Of a DNA stretch of 6,154 bases, positions 1 through 6,154 are shown in pieces. The DNA is from Bryobacterales bacterium (GTDB taxonomy: Bacteria; Acidobacteriota; Terriglobia; Bryobacterales; Bryobacteraceae). A program made the position numbers and the translations under genes. Position 1 is the stretch's first letter. The number at the start of each line of letters is the position of its first letter. The notes beneath the pieces are model-generated. The model was not told the origin of the DNA. It saw nothing but the letters and a program-made list of their open reading frames with translations, and ran no database searches. The stretch covers positions 1-6,154 of the forward strand of contig SHUN01000203.1 of NCBI GenBank assembly GCA_009697495.1, read 5' to 3'.

Positions 1-365
1 ACCGCGTCACCGGGCGCGATGATCGCGAACAGCAAATGCGCGATCGCGTCCTTGGCACCGATGGTAACAATCGCTTCTTTGTCCGGATCGAGCTCCACGC
101 CGTAATTCCGCTGATAGCGCTTCACGATCTCCACGCGCAACTGCGGAATCCCGCGCGACATGGAATAGCGATGATTCTTCTGCTGACGAGCCGCTTCCAC
201 CAGCTTTTCGACGATCACATCCGGCGTCGCCCCATCGGGGTTGCCCATGCCGAAGTCCACCACATCCTGCCCCGCTGCGCGTGCCTTTGCCTTCAGCTCG
301 TTGATCACGGCGAAGACATAAGGCGGCAGCTTGGCAATGCGGTAGAACTGTTCGGGAGCAGACAT
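1..365 (-). CDS. alaC: Glutamate-pyruvate (alanine) aminotransferase AlaC, N-terminal part
   Basis: This is a fold-type I PLP aminotransferase of the AlaC group, a cytosolic enzyme that transfers an amino group between glutamate and pyruvate to make alanine and 2-oxoglutarate. Only the first 121 codons are in the window; the C-terminal two thirds, with the PLP-binding lysine, lie beyond the left edge. The visible protein starts [18 protein letters not shown] and tracks remembered E. coli AlaC closely: RLPPYVF becomes KLPPYVF (13-18), '[12 protein letters not shown]' is at 37-48, '[11 protein letters not shown]' near 67-77, and '[16 protein letters not shown]' near 96-111. The ATG at 365-363 gives the family's usual N-terminus. 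Only a weak purine-rich stretch (GAAAGAAG) lies upstream, rather far from the start. The gene is 45 nt downstream of topA on the same strand and is probably co-transcribed with it. LL-diaminopimelate aminotransferase or another AspC-like enzyme is the alternative; the MGNPDGATP and TSRGIP-type motifs favour AlaC. Confidence 0.88.
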   Translation of the reverse strand, partial: MSAPEQFYRIAKLPPYVFAVINELKAKARAAGQDVVDFGMGNPDGATPDVIVEKLVEAARQQKNHRYSMSRGIPQLRVEIVKRYQRNYGVELDPDKEAIVTIGAKDAIAHLLFAIIAPGDA

Positions 366-410
366 GGGTGTAGCGTTTATCTTCTTTCGGTTATGAAATA
401 CGGCCGTCGC

Positions 411-2822
411 TTATGCCGGAACGGCTTCGGCGATCAGCTCTTTGAACTTGCATTCCTTGTTCGGGCACTGCGCGAACGCGCCGGCCTTCAGGAACTTCTC
501 AATCAAATGCGAGCCGCCGCAGTCCGGGCACTTGCGATCAATCGGCTTGCCCCAGGCGACGAACTCGCACTTAGGGTATTTGTTGCAGCCATAAAACGTC
601 TTGCCCTTCTTGGAGCGCCGCTCAATGATGTCGCCCTCGTGGCAGTCCGGGCACTTCACGCCCACCGTCTTCTGCTTCACGTATTTGCACGTCGGGTAGT
701 CCGAACACGCCGTGAATTCGCCGAACCGGCCGGACTTCGTCACCAGATTCTTGCCGCACTCCGGGCAGAGTTCATCGAGCTGAACATCGGGCTGCTTTTC
801 GCCCTGACCCAGTTGTCGCGTCGTCTTGCAATCGGGATAACCGGTACAGGCCATGAACTGGCCGAAACGGCCCTTCTTCAGCACCATCGGCCGGCCGCAG
901 TTGGGGCAGTACTCGTCCTCGCCCTGCTCGCCCAGATCCTCCGTCGCCGTCGTCGGCAACTCGCGCGTGCTGGTGCATTCCGGGTAGCCAGTACAGGCAA
1001 TAAAGCTGCCGTGCCGCCCCCACTTAATCACCATCGCCTTCGAACACTTGTCGCAGATGAAGTCGGTGGGCTTCTCCATCCGCTTGATGTCGGTCATCTG
1101 CACGGCCGCGCGTTCCAGATCGGCGGAGAATTTTTCGTAGAACTCCGCCATCGCCACGCGCCAGTCCATCGTGCCGGCTTCGATTTCGTCTAATTCTTCT
1201 TCCAGACGCGCCGTGTACAGCACGTCGAAGATGTCGCCGAAGGATTCCAGCAGCAGGTCGGTAACCACGGTGCCAAGCTCCGTCGGCCCGAACTTGCCGC
1301 CTTCCTTCTTCACATATTCGCGCTCTTGAATCGTCGAGAGAATCGATGCATAGGTCGACGGCCGGCCCACGCCCTTGGCTTCCAGCTCCTTCACCAGCGT
1401 CGCTTCCGTAAATCGCGGCGGCGGTTCGGTAAAGTGCTGCTCCGGGTCGATCGACTTGAACTTCAGTTCTTCGCCTTGCGTCACCGCTGGCAGTTTCCGC
1501 GTCGCCTCGTCGTCGTCGTCCTTGGTGTCCTTGCCCTCTTCGTACACTTTCAGGAAGCCGTCGAACTTCTCCACCGATCCGGTCGCCCGGAACGTGTAGC
1601 CAATCTTCGAATTGCCCGGCGTCGCCACATCAATCGTCGTCTGGTCGAAGACCGCCGGCATTATCTGCGACGCCACAAAGCGCATCCAGATCAGCTTGTA
1701 CAGCTTCAACTCGTCTTCCTGCAAGTACTGCGCCACGCTCTCCGGCGTCAGGAACGCGCTGGTCGGGCGGATGGCTTCGTGGGCGTCTTGCGCGTCTTTC
1801 TTGCCCTTGTAGAAATTAGCCTTCTCCGGCAAATACGCTTCGCCGTACTTCTCCCCGATAAATTTCCGGACCTCGCCCAGGGCGTCATCCGAGACGCGCA
1901 CCGAATCGGTACGCATGTAGGTGATCAAGCCCGTTGCGCCCTCATCGCCCATCTCCATGCCTTCGTATAATCGCTGCGCCAGCACCATCGTGCGCTTCAC
2001 GCTGAACCGCAACTTTCGCGCCGAGTCCTGCTGCAGCGTCGACGTGATAAACGGCGGCACCGGATTGCGCTTCTTTTCCTTCGTGCCTACCGATTGCACC
2101 GTGTAGCGCGCTTGATCGACGTCGGCCAGAATCTCTTTCGCCCGCGCTTCGTCGCGTATGCCCGGATTCTCGCCTGCCACCTTCGCCAGCCGCGCTTTCA
2201 GCACCGGCGCTTTTTTGGCGTTCAACGACAGATCGATCGTCCAGTACTCTTCTTTGTTGAACCCCAGGATCTCGCGTTCCCGGTCCACGATCAGCCGCAG
2301 CGCCACCGTCTGCACGCGTCCCGCCGACAGTCCGCGACGGACCTTGTCCCACAACAGCGGCGAGATCTTGTACCCCACCAGCCGGTCCAATATTCTCCGG
2401 GCCTGCTGCGCGTCCACCAGGCCCGTATTCACCTGTAGCGGGTTTTCGAACGCCTTGTGGACGGCATTCTTGGTGATCTCGTTGAACATCACCCGAAAAA
2501 TCTTCGGCGCTTTGTCGCCCTTTCCCTGCAGCTCTTCCTGCAAATGAAAGCAGATCGCCTCGCCTTCTCGATCCGGATCGGCCGCGAGGAAGATCTTATC
2601 GGCGCCCTTGGCGGCCGCCTTCAACTCTGCGATGAGCTTCTTCTTGCCTTCGATCACCACGTAGGTGGGTTCGAAGCCCAGGTCGACGTTCACCGCCAGA
2701 TCGCTCTTCGGCAGGTCTTTGATGTGACCGAGCGAAGCTTTGACGATGTAGTCGTTACCGAGGTATTTTCCGATTGTTTTCGCCTTCGCCGGCGACTCGA
2801 CGATGACGAGGGATTTGGACAT
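411..2822 (-). CDS. topA: DNA topoisomerase I (type IA), complete
   Basis: This 803-residue type IA topoisomerase relaxes negative supercoils by cutting one strand through a 5'-phosphotyrosine link. The N-terminal TOPRIM domain (about 3-120) has the 'VIVESPAKA' motif with Glu9 and the acidic triad Asp82, Asp84 and Glu86 in 'DPDREGEA'. The catalytic tyrosine is Tyr302 in 'GLITYMRTDS' (298-307). Other family blocks are 'LSAGRVQTVALRLI' (165-178), 'DAHEAIRPT' (346-354) and 'LEAKGVGRPSTYASI' (480-494). A short acidic insert (KDDDDEA) lies at about 434-440. The C-terminus carries five Cys4 zinc-ribbon units, with cysteines at 590/593/610/616, 639/642/659/665, 686/689/706/712, 724/727/746/752 and 765/768/786/791. 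All are intact, and the length fits the family (E. coli 865). The ATG at 2822 starts directly at the conserved MSKSLVIVES; its Shine-Dalgarno (GGA, about 10 nt upstream) is weak. It lies 42 nt after dprA and 45 nt before alaC on the same strand. Confidence 0.98.
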   Translation of the reverse strand: MSKSLVIVESPAKAKTIGKYLGNDYIVKASLGHIKDLPKSDLAVNVDLGFEPTYVVIEGKKKLIAELKAAAKGADKIFLAADPDREGEAICFHLQEELQGKGDKAPKIFRVMFNEITKNAVHKAFENPLQVNTGLVDAQQARRILDRLVGYKISPLLWDKVRRGLSAGRVQTVALRLIVDREREILGFNKEEYWTIDLSLNAKKAPVLKARLAKVAGENPGIRDEARAKEILADVDQARYTVQSVGTKEKKRNPVPPFITSTLQQDSARKLRFSVKRTMVLAQRLYEGMEMGDEGATGLITYMRTDSVRVSDDALGEVRKFIGEKYGEAYLPEKANFYKGKKDAQDAHEAIRPTSAFLTPESVAQYLQEDELKLYKLIWMRFVASQIMPAVFDQTTIDVATPGNSKIGYTFRATGSVEKFDGFLKVYEEGKDTKDDDDEATRKLPAVTQGEELKFKSIDPEQHFTEPPPRFTEATLVKELEAKGVGRPSTYASILSTIQEREYVKKEGGKFGPTELGTVVTDLLLESFGDIFDVLYTARLEEELDEIEAGTMDWRVAMAEFYEKFSADLERAAVQMTDIKRMEKPTDFICDKCSKAMVIKWGRHGSFIACTGYPECTSTRELPTTATEDLGEQGEDEYCPNCGRPMVLKKGRFGQFMACTGYPDCKTTRQLGQGEKQPDVQLDELCPECGKNLVTKSGRFGEFTACSDYPTCKYVKQKTVGVKCPDCHEGDIIERRSKKGKTFYGCNKYPKCEFVAWGKPIDRKCPDCGGSHLIEKFLKAGAFAQCPNKECKFKELIAEAVPA

Positions 2823-2864
2823 AGTGACTTGTTCCAGTGTAACCGTTAAAAAAAATATCGACTG

Positions 2865-4043
2865 CTACCAGACCTTAACAAACTGTTTTCCGGGGAGCTG
2901 ACGGACCAGCCCAAGCAGTTCCAGTTCGAAAAGAACGGCAACGATCTCAGACGAGGAATAGTTTTCCAGACAACCTAACATCTCGTCAATGTGTGTCGGC
3001 GAGTCAACCGTCACCTTGGCCAGCAATAAATCGCCTAAAACCGAGTTCGGACCCAATGGCAGCGTCGACTGTTTCGACCCGGAATTGGGCCCGTTTCCGT
3101 TGGATGCGCCGCCGCCGTTTTGGATTCGCCGCCGTATCTCCGGCGACAGCTCGTTGACGATGTCCTGCGCCGTCGTGACGAGCTTCGCGCCTTGTCGAAT
3201 CAACAGGTTAGATCCCCATGACGCCTGACTCGTAATATTCCCGGGGATGGCGTATACCTCTCGCCCCTGGTCCATTGCCAACCGCGCCGTAATGGCCGAC
3301 CCGGAGTACTGCGCTCCCTCGACTACGAGTACCCCGCAGCTCATCCCGCTGACGATGCGATTTCGTATAGGAAAATTTTGTGGATAAGCCGGCGCTCCCA
3401 TCGGAAATTCGGAGATCGCCAACCCCTTTGTCGAAATTTCTTCGTGGAGCCGCCGGTTCTCCGAAGGGTAAATCATGTCCACACCGCAGCCGAAAATAGC
3501 CGTCGTTTTCCCTCCCACCGCCAGCGCCGCCCGGTGCGCCGCCGTGTCGATTCCGCGCGCCATACCCGAAATGACGTTCAATCCGGCCGCCGCCAGATCG
3601 CCGCCGAGTTTCTCCGCCACTGCCATCCCGTACGGCGTCGGCTTCCGTGTTCCCACCACCGCGATGCCCGGATAATTCAACAGCGCCAGGTCGCCCCGGG
3701 CGAACAGGACCAGCGGCGGGTCCAAAATGTCCCGCATCGGCTCCGGGTACAGCGGATCGTGAATGGTGACCAGCACCGCCCCGCGCGCTCGCAGCTTGTT
3801 CTGCTGTTCCACAGCGTCGTCGAAGGTACACCCCGATGCCACTGATCGCGCCGGCCCTGGCGGCAAGCCCGCCGCCTCCAGTTCCGACACCGACGCCCGG
3901 AACAGCAATTGCGGCGATTGAAACCGCGCCAGCAACTGCACCACGCGCCGGGTGCCCAGGCCGGGCACCAGCCGCAGCGCGAGCCAGTGCAGTTCGTCTT
4001 CAGGCGTCAGCCGGGAGGGGGAAGAGGGGGCGGTGGCGTGCAT
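2865..4043 (-). CDS. dprA: DNA processing protein DprA (Smf)
   Basis: DprA binds incoming single-stranded DNA in the cytoplasm and loads RecA onto it during natural transformation; many species that are not known to be competent also keep it. The 392-residue protein has an N-terminal helical SAM/HhH-like region (about 14-80, 'LRLVPGLGTRRVVQLL') and then the Rossmann-like core (about 90-300). Core motifs are 'VVGTRKPTPYG' (129-139), 'SGMARGIDTAAHRAAL' (159-174), 'AIFGCGVDMIYP' (182-193), 'FPIRNRIVSG' (224-233), 'EGAQYSGSAITARLA' (242-256), 'AIPGN' (265-269) and 'GSNLLIRQGA' (277-286). A Gly/Asn/Ser-rich linker (about 309-327) joins a C-terminal winged-helix (DML1-like) domain (about 333-392). 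I place the start at the ATG at 4043-4041, because AGGA on the minus strand lies 7 nt upstream; an in-frame TTG one codon earlier (4046) would be only 4 nt away. It is probably the first gene of the dprA-topA-alaC group, followed by topA after 42 nt. Confidence 0.96.
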   Translation of the reverse strand: MHATAPSSPSRLTPEDELHWLALRLVPGLGTRRVVQLLARFQSPQLLFRASVSELEAAGLPPGPARSVASGCTFDDAVEQQNKLRARGAVLVTIHDPLYPEPMRDILDPPLVLFARGDLALLNYPGIAVVGTRKPTPYGMAVAEKLGGDLAAAGLNVISGMARGIDTAAHRAALAVGGKTTAIFGCGVDMIYPSENRRLHEEISTKGLAISEFPMGAPAYPQNFPIRNRIVSGMSCGVLVVEGAQYSGSAITARLAMDQGREVYAIPGNITSQASWGSNLLIRQGAKLVTTAQDIVNELSPEIRRRIQNGGGASNGNGPNSGSKQSTLPLGPNSVLGDLLLAKVTVDSPTHIDEMLGCLENYSSSEIVAVLFELELLGLVRQLPGKQFVKVW

Positions 4044-4050
4044 CAAATGG

Positions 4051-4055
4051 TCCTA
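4051..4055 (-). promoter_or_regulatory. Ribosome-binding site of dprA
   Basis: TAGGA on the minus strand. The spacing from AGGA to the ATG at 4043 is 7 nt (CCATTTG), and to the in-frame TTG at 4046 only 4 nt. This decides the start in favour of ATG. The site sits inside or next to a 10-bp palindrome (4052-4061). Confidence 0.6.
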
Positions 4056-4061
4056 CGTAGG
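4052..4061. promoter_or_regulatory. Perfect 10-bp palindrome next to the dprA start
   Basis: CCTACGTAGG is a perfect, loop-free inverted repeat that overlaps the dprA ribosome-binding site in the divergent intergenic region. With no loop it cannot form a stable RNA hairpin by itself, so if it is functional it is more likely a double-stranded protein-binding site. A 10-bp palindrome can also arise by chance. Confidence 0.25.
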
Positions 4062-4078
4062 TAGTGCGTCGCCAGAGC

Positions 4079-4133
4079 TTTTTTTCTCAAAAACTATGAC
4101 CGCCGAGCCGATTCCGTTAGCTACAATCGCATC
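4079..4133 (+). promoter_or_regulatory. Putative promoter of the cupin-TPR operon, probably leaderless
   Basis: A near-consensus -10 hexamer, TACAAT, lies at 4122-4127 and ends only 6 nt before the cupin ATG at 4134. Initiation 7 nt downstream of the -10 element would fall on the A of that ATG, giving a leaderless mRNA. No Shine-Dalgarno-like purine run lies between 4110 and 4133. A T7 tract (4079-4085) and an A5 tract (4089-4093) fall at about -55 to -41 from that start, where an UP element would lie. The -35 region at the expected spacing (about 4099-4104, ACCGCC) does not resemble TTGACA, which weakens the case. Confidence 0.45.
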
Positions 4134-4478
4134 ATGCCAATCGTCATTGACGCGCCCAGCCAGCCATGGGAGCAGCGCACCATCGTTCCAACGGGAGACC
4201 CTGTTTTCCGAAAAAACCTCTACACCGATCCGGATACCGGCATGGAGGTTCGGCTGGTGAAATACCCCGCCGGAGTCATGAATCCGACGCACACTCACCC
4301 CTGCGCCCACGGCATGTACATTTTGGAAGGAACGCTGGTCACCGGAAGCGGCCGGTATTCGCCGGGCCAGTTCGTCTGGTTTCCGGAAGGCGAGACGATG
4401 GAGCACGGCGCGACCGCGGAATCGGATGTGACGGTGGTGTTCATCACGAATAAGCGGTTTGAAATTCACTACAAATGA
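4134..4478 (+). CDS. Small single-domain cupin protein
   Basis: The 114-residue protein is essentially one cupin beta-barrel, probably cytoplasmic since no signal peptide is visible. Cupin motif 1 is G47-x5-H53-T-H55-x3-H59-x6-G66, where the classical motif has Glu at the position of His59. Motif 2 is G78-x5-P84-x-G86-x4-H91. The probable metal ligands are therefore His53, His55, His59 and His91, a four-histidine site. Small proteins of this kind include metal-dependent dioxygenases, isomerases and sugar- or ligand-binding regulators, and the sequence does not show which this is. The ATG at 4134 is chosen because the -10-like TACAAT ends 6 nt before it. The last codons overlap the next gene's ATG (ATGA, 4475-4478), so the two are probably translationally coupled and may share a pathway. 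The gene is divergent from dprA. Family membership is secure; substrate and reaction are unknown. Confidence 0.88.
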   Translation: MPIVIDAPSQPWEQRTIVPTGDPVFRKNLYTDPDTGMEVRLVKYPAGVMNPTHTHPCAHGMYILEGTLVTGSGRYSPGQFVWFPEGETMEHGATAESDVTVVFITNKRFEIHYK

Positions 4479-5854
4479 TCCAGGGCCATGCGCTTTCGGT
4501 TTGGCTGGCGATCCTGATCTTAATTGGTTGCGGGGTGAAACGGCCGCTTCCGGAGCTTCCGGCAGTGGATTTGAGCGGAGCCCAGGGGGCCGTGCGCCAG
4601 GTGATCGAGCCGACTCTGGCGGCCGCGCGGGCCGCTCCCGGCGACGCAGCGATGGCAGCGCGATTGGGAATGGCGTTGCATGCGCACAATCAACTCTCCG
4701 CCGCGGCGCGCGCTTATGAGCGCGCCGCCATTTTGGATCCAGCCAACTCCGAATACGCCTATCTGTGGGGCACCGCTCTCGCGGCCGATGGCCGGTACGC
4801 CGAGGCAGTGAATCCGCTTCGCGCCGCGATAGCGAATCCAGCCGCGCGCCTACAGCTGGCCGACGCCCTTTATGCGGCCGGCCAGACTGCCGAAGCGCGC
4901 CGCGAGTATGAAAGGATGGTCGCCGCCGATCCCGCCAACGCCGCCGCTCACCATGGGCTGGGCCGCTGTGCGCAGGGCGCTGAGGCGATTGTGGCGTTTC
5001 AGCGGGCTCTTCAACTTTTCCCCAGCTACGGCGCGGCGCGCTTTGCCCTGGCCGGCATTTACCGCCAACAAGGCCAGCACGCCGAAGCCGCCGCCGCGCT
5101 CGAAAATTACGAACGCGACAAACTGCTCGCGCCGCCGATGACGGACCCGGTAATGGCAGCCGTGCAAGCGCTGGACGCGAGCGCGACCGGTCTGCTGCGC
5201 GCCTCCCAATCCCTGGAACGGCAAGGCCGGCTGGCAGAGGCCGCCTCGCTGCACGAGCGGGCTATCGCCGCCGATCCCAAACTCACGCAGGCTTGGGTGA
5301 ATCTGATCTCGCTGTATGCCCGGCTTGATCAGCCGGGGAAAGCGGAGTCCGCCTATCGGAACGCGATCAAACTGCAACCGAAGAATGCCGAGACGCATTA
5401 CAATTTCGGCGTATTTTGCGCACAACTCGAACGATTCGCCGATGCGCGAATGGCGTTCCAGGCCGCCGTCGACATCGATCCCGGAAACGCCGAGGCGCTC
5501 GACAGCCTCGGCGCGGTGATTGAAATCACGGGAGCGTGGGACCGGGCCGCCGGGCTGTACCGGCGGGCATTGGCGGCCAAGCCGGGGCTCCGTTTGGCGC
5601 ATTATCATTTGGGCCGGATACTGGCCAATCAGCGGCGGTTCCCCGAAGCAATCGCCGAATTTGAAAAAGCCATTGAACCGATGGATGCGCAGACCCCCGG
5701 ATACCTCTACGCTCTCGGCGCGACGCATGCACGGGCGGGGGCGCGGGTGAAAGCTGTCGAGATTCTGCGGCGCGCCCGCGAAGAGGCGATTCGGCAGCAA
5801 CAGGCCCCCCTCGCGGCGTCCATTGATCGGGACCTGGCGAAGTTACAAAATTGA
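4475..5854 (+). CDS. TPR-repeat protein, probable lipoprotein
   Basis: The 459-residue protein is almost entirely tetratricopeptide repeats, which form a helical scaffold for protein-protein contacts; it has no recognisable catalytic domain. A hydrophobic segment (about 7-18) ends in the lipobox-like LIGC with Cys19, so export and lipid attachment in the periplasm are likely. The n-region (MIQGHALS) has no Lys or Arg, which is unusual for a signal peptide. About ten or eleven repeats run from about 57 to 440, several with the typical 'A..Y..A....P' pattern: 'AARAYERAAILDP' (76-88), 'EARREYERMVAADP' (140-153), 'EAASLHERAIAADP' (255-268), 'KAESAYRNAIKLQP' (289-302) and 'RAAGLYRRALAAKP' (357-370). 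One repeat (about 155-183) is shortened. The start is fixed at 4475 because an in-frame TGA lies at 4460-4462 with no other start codon between. No ribosome-binding site is evident, so translation probably depends on reinitiation from the cupin. The partner and function are unknown; other TPR assembly or secretion factors are possible. Confidence 0.88.
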   Translation: MIQGHALSVWLAILILIGCGVKRPLPELPAVDLSGAQGAVRQVIEPTLAAARAAPGDAAMAARLGMALHAHNQLSAAARAYERAAILDPANSEYAYLWGTALAADGRYAEAVNPLRAAIANPAARLQLADALYAAGQTAEARREYERMVAADPANAAAHHGLGRCAQGAEAIVAFQRALQLFPSYGAARFALAGIYRQQGQHAEAAAALENYERDKLLAPPMTDPVMAAVQALDASATGLLRASQSLERQGRLAEAASLHERAIAADPKLTQAWVNLISLYARLDQPGKAESAYRNAIKLQPKNAETHYNFGVFCAQLERFADARMAFQAAVDIDPGNAEALDSLGAVIEITGAWDRAAGLYRRALAAKPGLRLAHYHLGRILANQRRFPEAIAEFEKAIEPMDAQTPGYLYALGATHARAGARVKAVEILRRAREEAIRQQQAPLAASIDRDLAKLQN

Positions 5855-5869
5855 AACCGGGAAATTGGA

Positions 5870-5875
5870 TACAAT
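5870..5875 (+). promoter_or_regulatory. Possible -10 element for the receptor gene
   Basis: TACAAT, identical to the hexamer before the cupin gene, lies in the 69-nt gap after the TPR gene and would give a leader of about 40 nt. The best -35-like match, TTGAAA at 5851-5856, is only 13 nt upstream, too close for a standard promoter. Read-through from the TPR gene is equally possible. Confidence 0.25.
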
Positions 5876-5910
5876 GGGCGCAATTGTTGGAGTTGTTGTG
5901 GAAATAGTTG

Positions 5911-5918
5911 AAAGGGGG
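5911..5918 (+). promoter_or_regulatory. Ribosome-binding site that fixes the GTG start
   Basis: AAAGGGGG ends 5 nt before the GTG at 5924. It is the clearest Shine-Dalgarno sequence in the window. The in-frame TGA at 5909-5911 rules out a start further upstream, and no ATG lies between, so the unusual GTG start is well supported. Confidence 0.75.
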
Positions 5919-5923
5919 TCTGT

Positions 5924-6154
5924 GTGTCTAACACCCGATCCTTATTCGTTCTACTCTCCGCGTCGTTCCTGCTTGCGGGAACCGCAAACGCCCAAGTGCT
6001 TTATGGCAACTTGGTCGGCAACGTAACCGATCCGCAACAAGCCGCTGTCACCGGCGCAGCGGTTTCGATAAAAAGTCCGTCCACCGGCTACAGCGTCGAC
6101 ACCAAGACCGACGATCGCGGCGTCTATGAAATTCGCAACGTCCCGCCCGGCGTC
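5924..6154 (+). CDS. Putative TonB-dependent receptor/Oar-like protein, N-terminal part
   Basis: Only the first 77 codons are present; the gene continues past the right edge. A GTG start preceded by AAAGGGGG begins MSNTRSLFVLLSASFLLAG, a signal peptide with a basic residue, a hydrophobic core and a probable signal-peptidase I site after ANA (Ala23, then Gln24). The mature part from about residue 28 is a carboxypeptidase-regulatory-like (Ig/beta-sandwich) domain: 'GNVTDPQQAAVTGAAVSI' (32-49), 'SPSTGYSVDT' (51-60) and 'DDRGVYEIRNVPPGV' (63-77). In Solibacter-type acidobacteria this domain typically precedes a plug and outer-membrane beta-barrel, as in Oar-like and SusC-like TonB-dependent receptors that import large substrates or act in adhesion. 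The barrel is not visible here, so a secreted protein with only the regulatory-like domain is an alternative. It lies 69 nt after the TPR gene on the same strand and could share its transcript. Confidence 0.8.
   Translation, partial: MSNTRSLFVLLSASFLLAGTANAQVLYGNLVGNVTDPQQAAVTGAAVSIKSPSTGYSVDTKTDDRGVYEIRNVPPGV

Noticed and set aside
36..1193. Long plus-strand open frame (385 codons) opposite topA and alaC
   Set aside because: It is antisense to the conserved topA zinc-ribbon region and the alaC start. Its translation is rich in Arg, His and Leu with no recognisable motif, as expected for a shadow frame in GC-rich DNA.
1326..1970. Plus-strand open frame of 214 codons inside topA
   Set aside because: It is antisense to the topA core, including the catalytic Tyr302 region. 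It has Arg-rich low-complexity composition and no ribosome-binding site.
1771..2822. Possible interruption or non-standard features in topA
   Set aside because: The TOPRIM acidic residues, the catalytic tyrosine and all five Cys4 units are intact in one uninterrupted frame; this is an ordinary topoisomerase I.
2823..2864. Intrinsic terminator between dprA and topA, suggested by the T8 run
   Set aside because: No GC-rich stem is visible immediately before the T tract on the minus strand.
4053..4469. Minus-strand open frame of 138 codons opposite the cupin gene
   Set aside because: The plus-strand frame has both cupin motifs with correct spacing. The minus-strand frame has no motif and would run into the dprA leader.
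4640..5794. DNA-level tandem repeats in the TPR gene
   Set aside because: The repeats are visible at the protein level as degenerate 34-residue units. I see no near-identical nucleotide repeats that would suggest recent expansion.
4850..5800. Minus-strand open frame of 316 codons opposite the TPR gene
   Set aside because: It is antisense to regular TPR repeats on the plus strand. The opposite-strand frame is explained by codon bias, and no family is recognisable.

Overview
The window is GC-rich, gene-dense bacterial DNA, most likely from an acidobacterium of the Solibacter/Bryobacter type. That assignment is an inference. It rests mainly on the last gene, whose start (signal peptide, then a carboxypeptidase-regulatory-like domain containing 'GNVTDPQQAAVTGA') resembles the large Oar/TonB-receptor-like families of those genomes. 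It also rests on base composition and the mix of neighbours. No 16S rRNA or other phylogenetic marker is present.

Layout. Positions 1-4043 are three co-directional minus-strand genes, in transcription order dprA (4043-2865), topA (2822-411) and alaC (365 and off the left edge). Gaps of 42 and 45 nt with no convincing terminator suggest one operon. A divergent intergenic region (4044-4133) separates them from a plus-strand group: a small single-domain cupin (4134-4478), a TPR-repeat probable lipoprotein (4475-5854, overlapping the cupin stop by ATGA), and after 69 nt the first 77 codons of a putative outer-membrane TonB-dependent receptor/Oar-like protein (5924 and off the right edge).

How the genes work together. 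The minus-strand group is mostly housekeeping: DprA loads RecA on incoming single-stranded DNA, TopA relaxes negative supercoils, and AlaC interconverts pyruvate/glutamate and alanine/2-oxoglutarate. DprA-TopA adjacency is a known bacterial arrangement; adding alaC downstream is less standard. On the plus strand, the cupin and the TPR protein appear translationally coupled. The TPR protein and the receptor are both predicted to be exported, so a cell-envelope role is plausible, but no specific function can be read from the sequence.

There is no mobile element, CRISPR array, RNA gene or obvious novel system. The points most worth a second look are the cupin's probable leaderless promoter, its HxHx3H metal site (His where the classical cupin motif has Glu), and the cupin-TPR lipoprotein pair.
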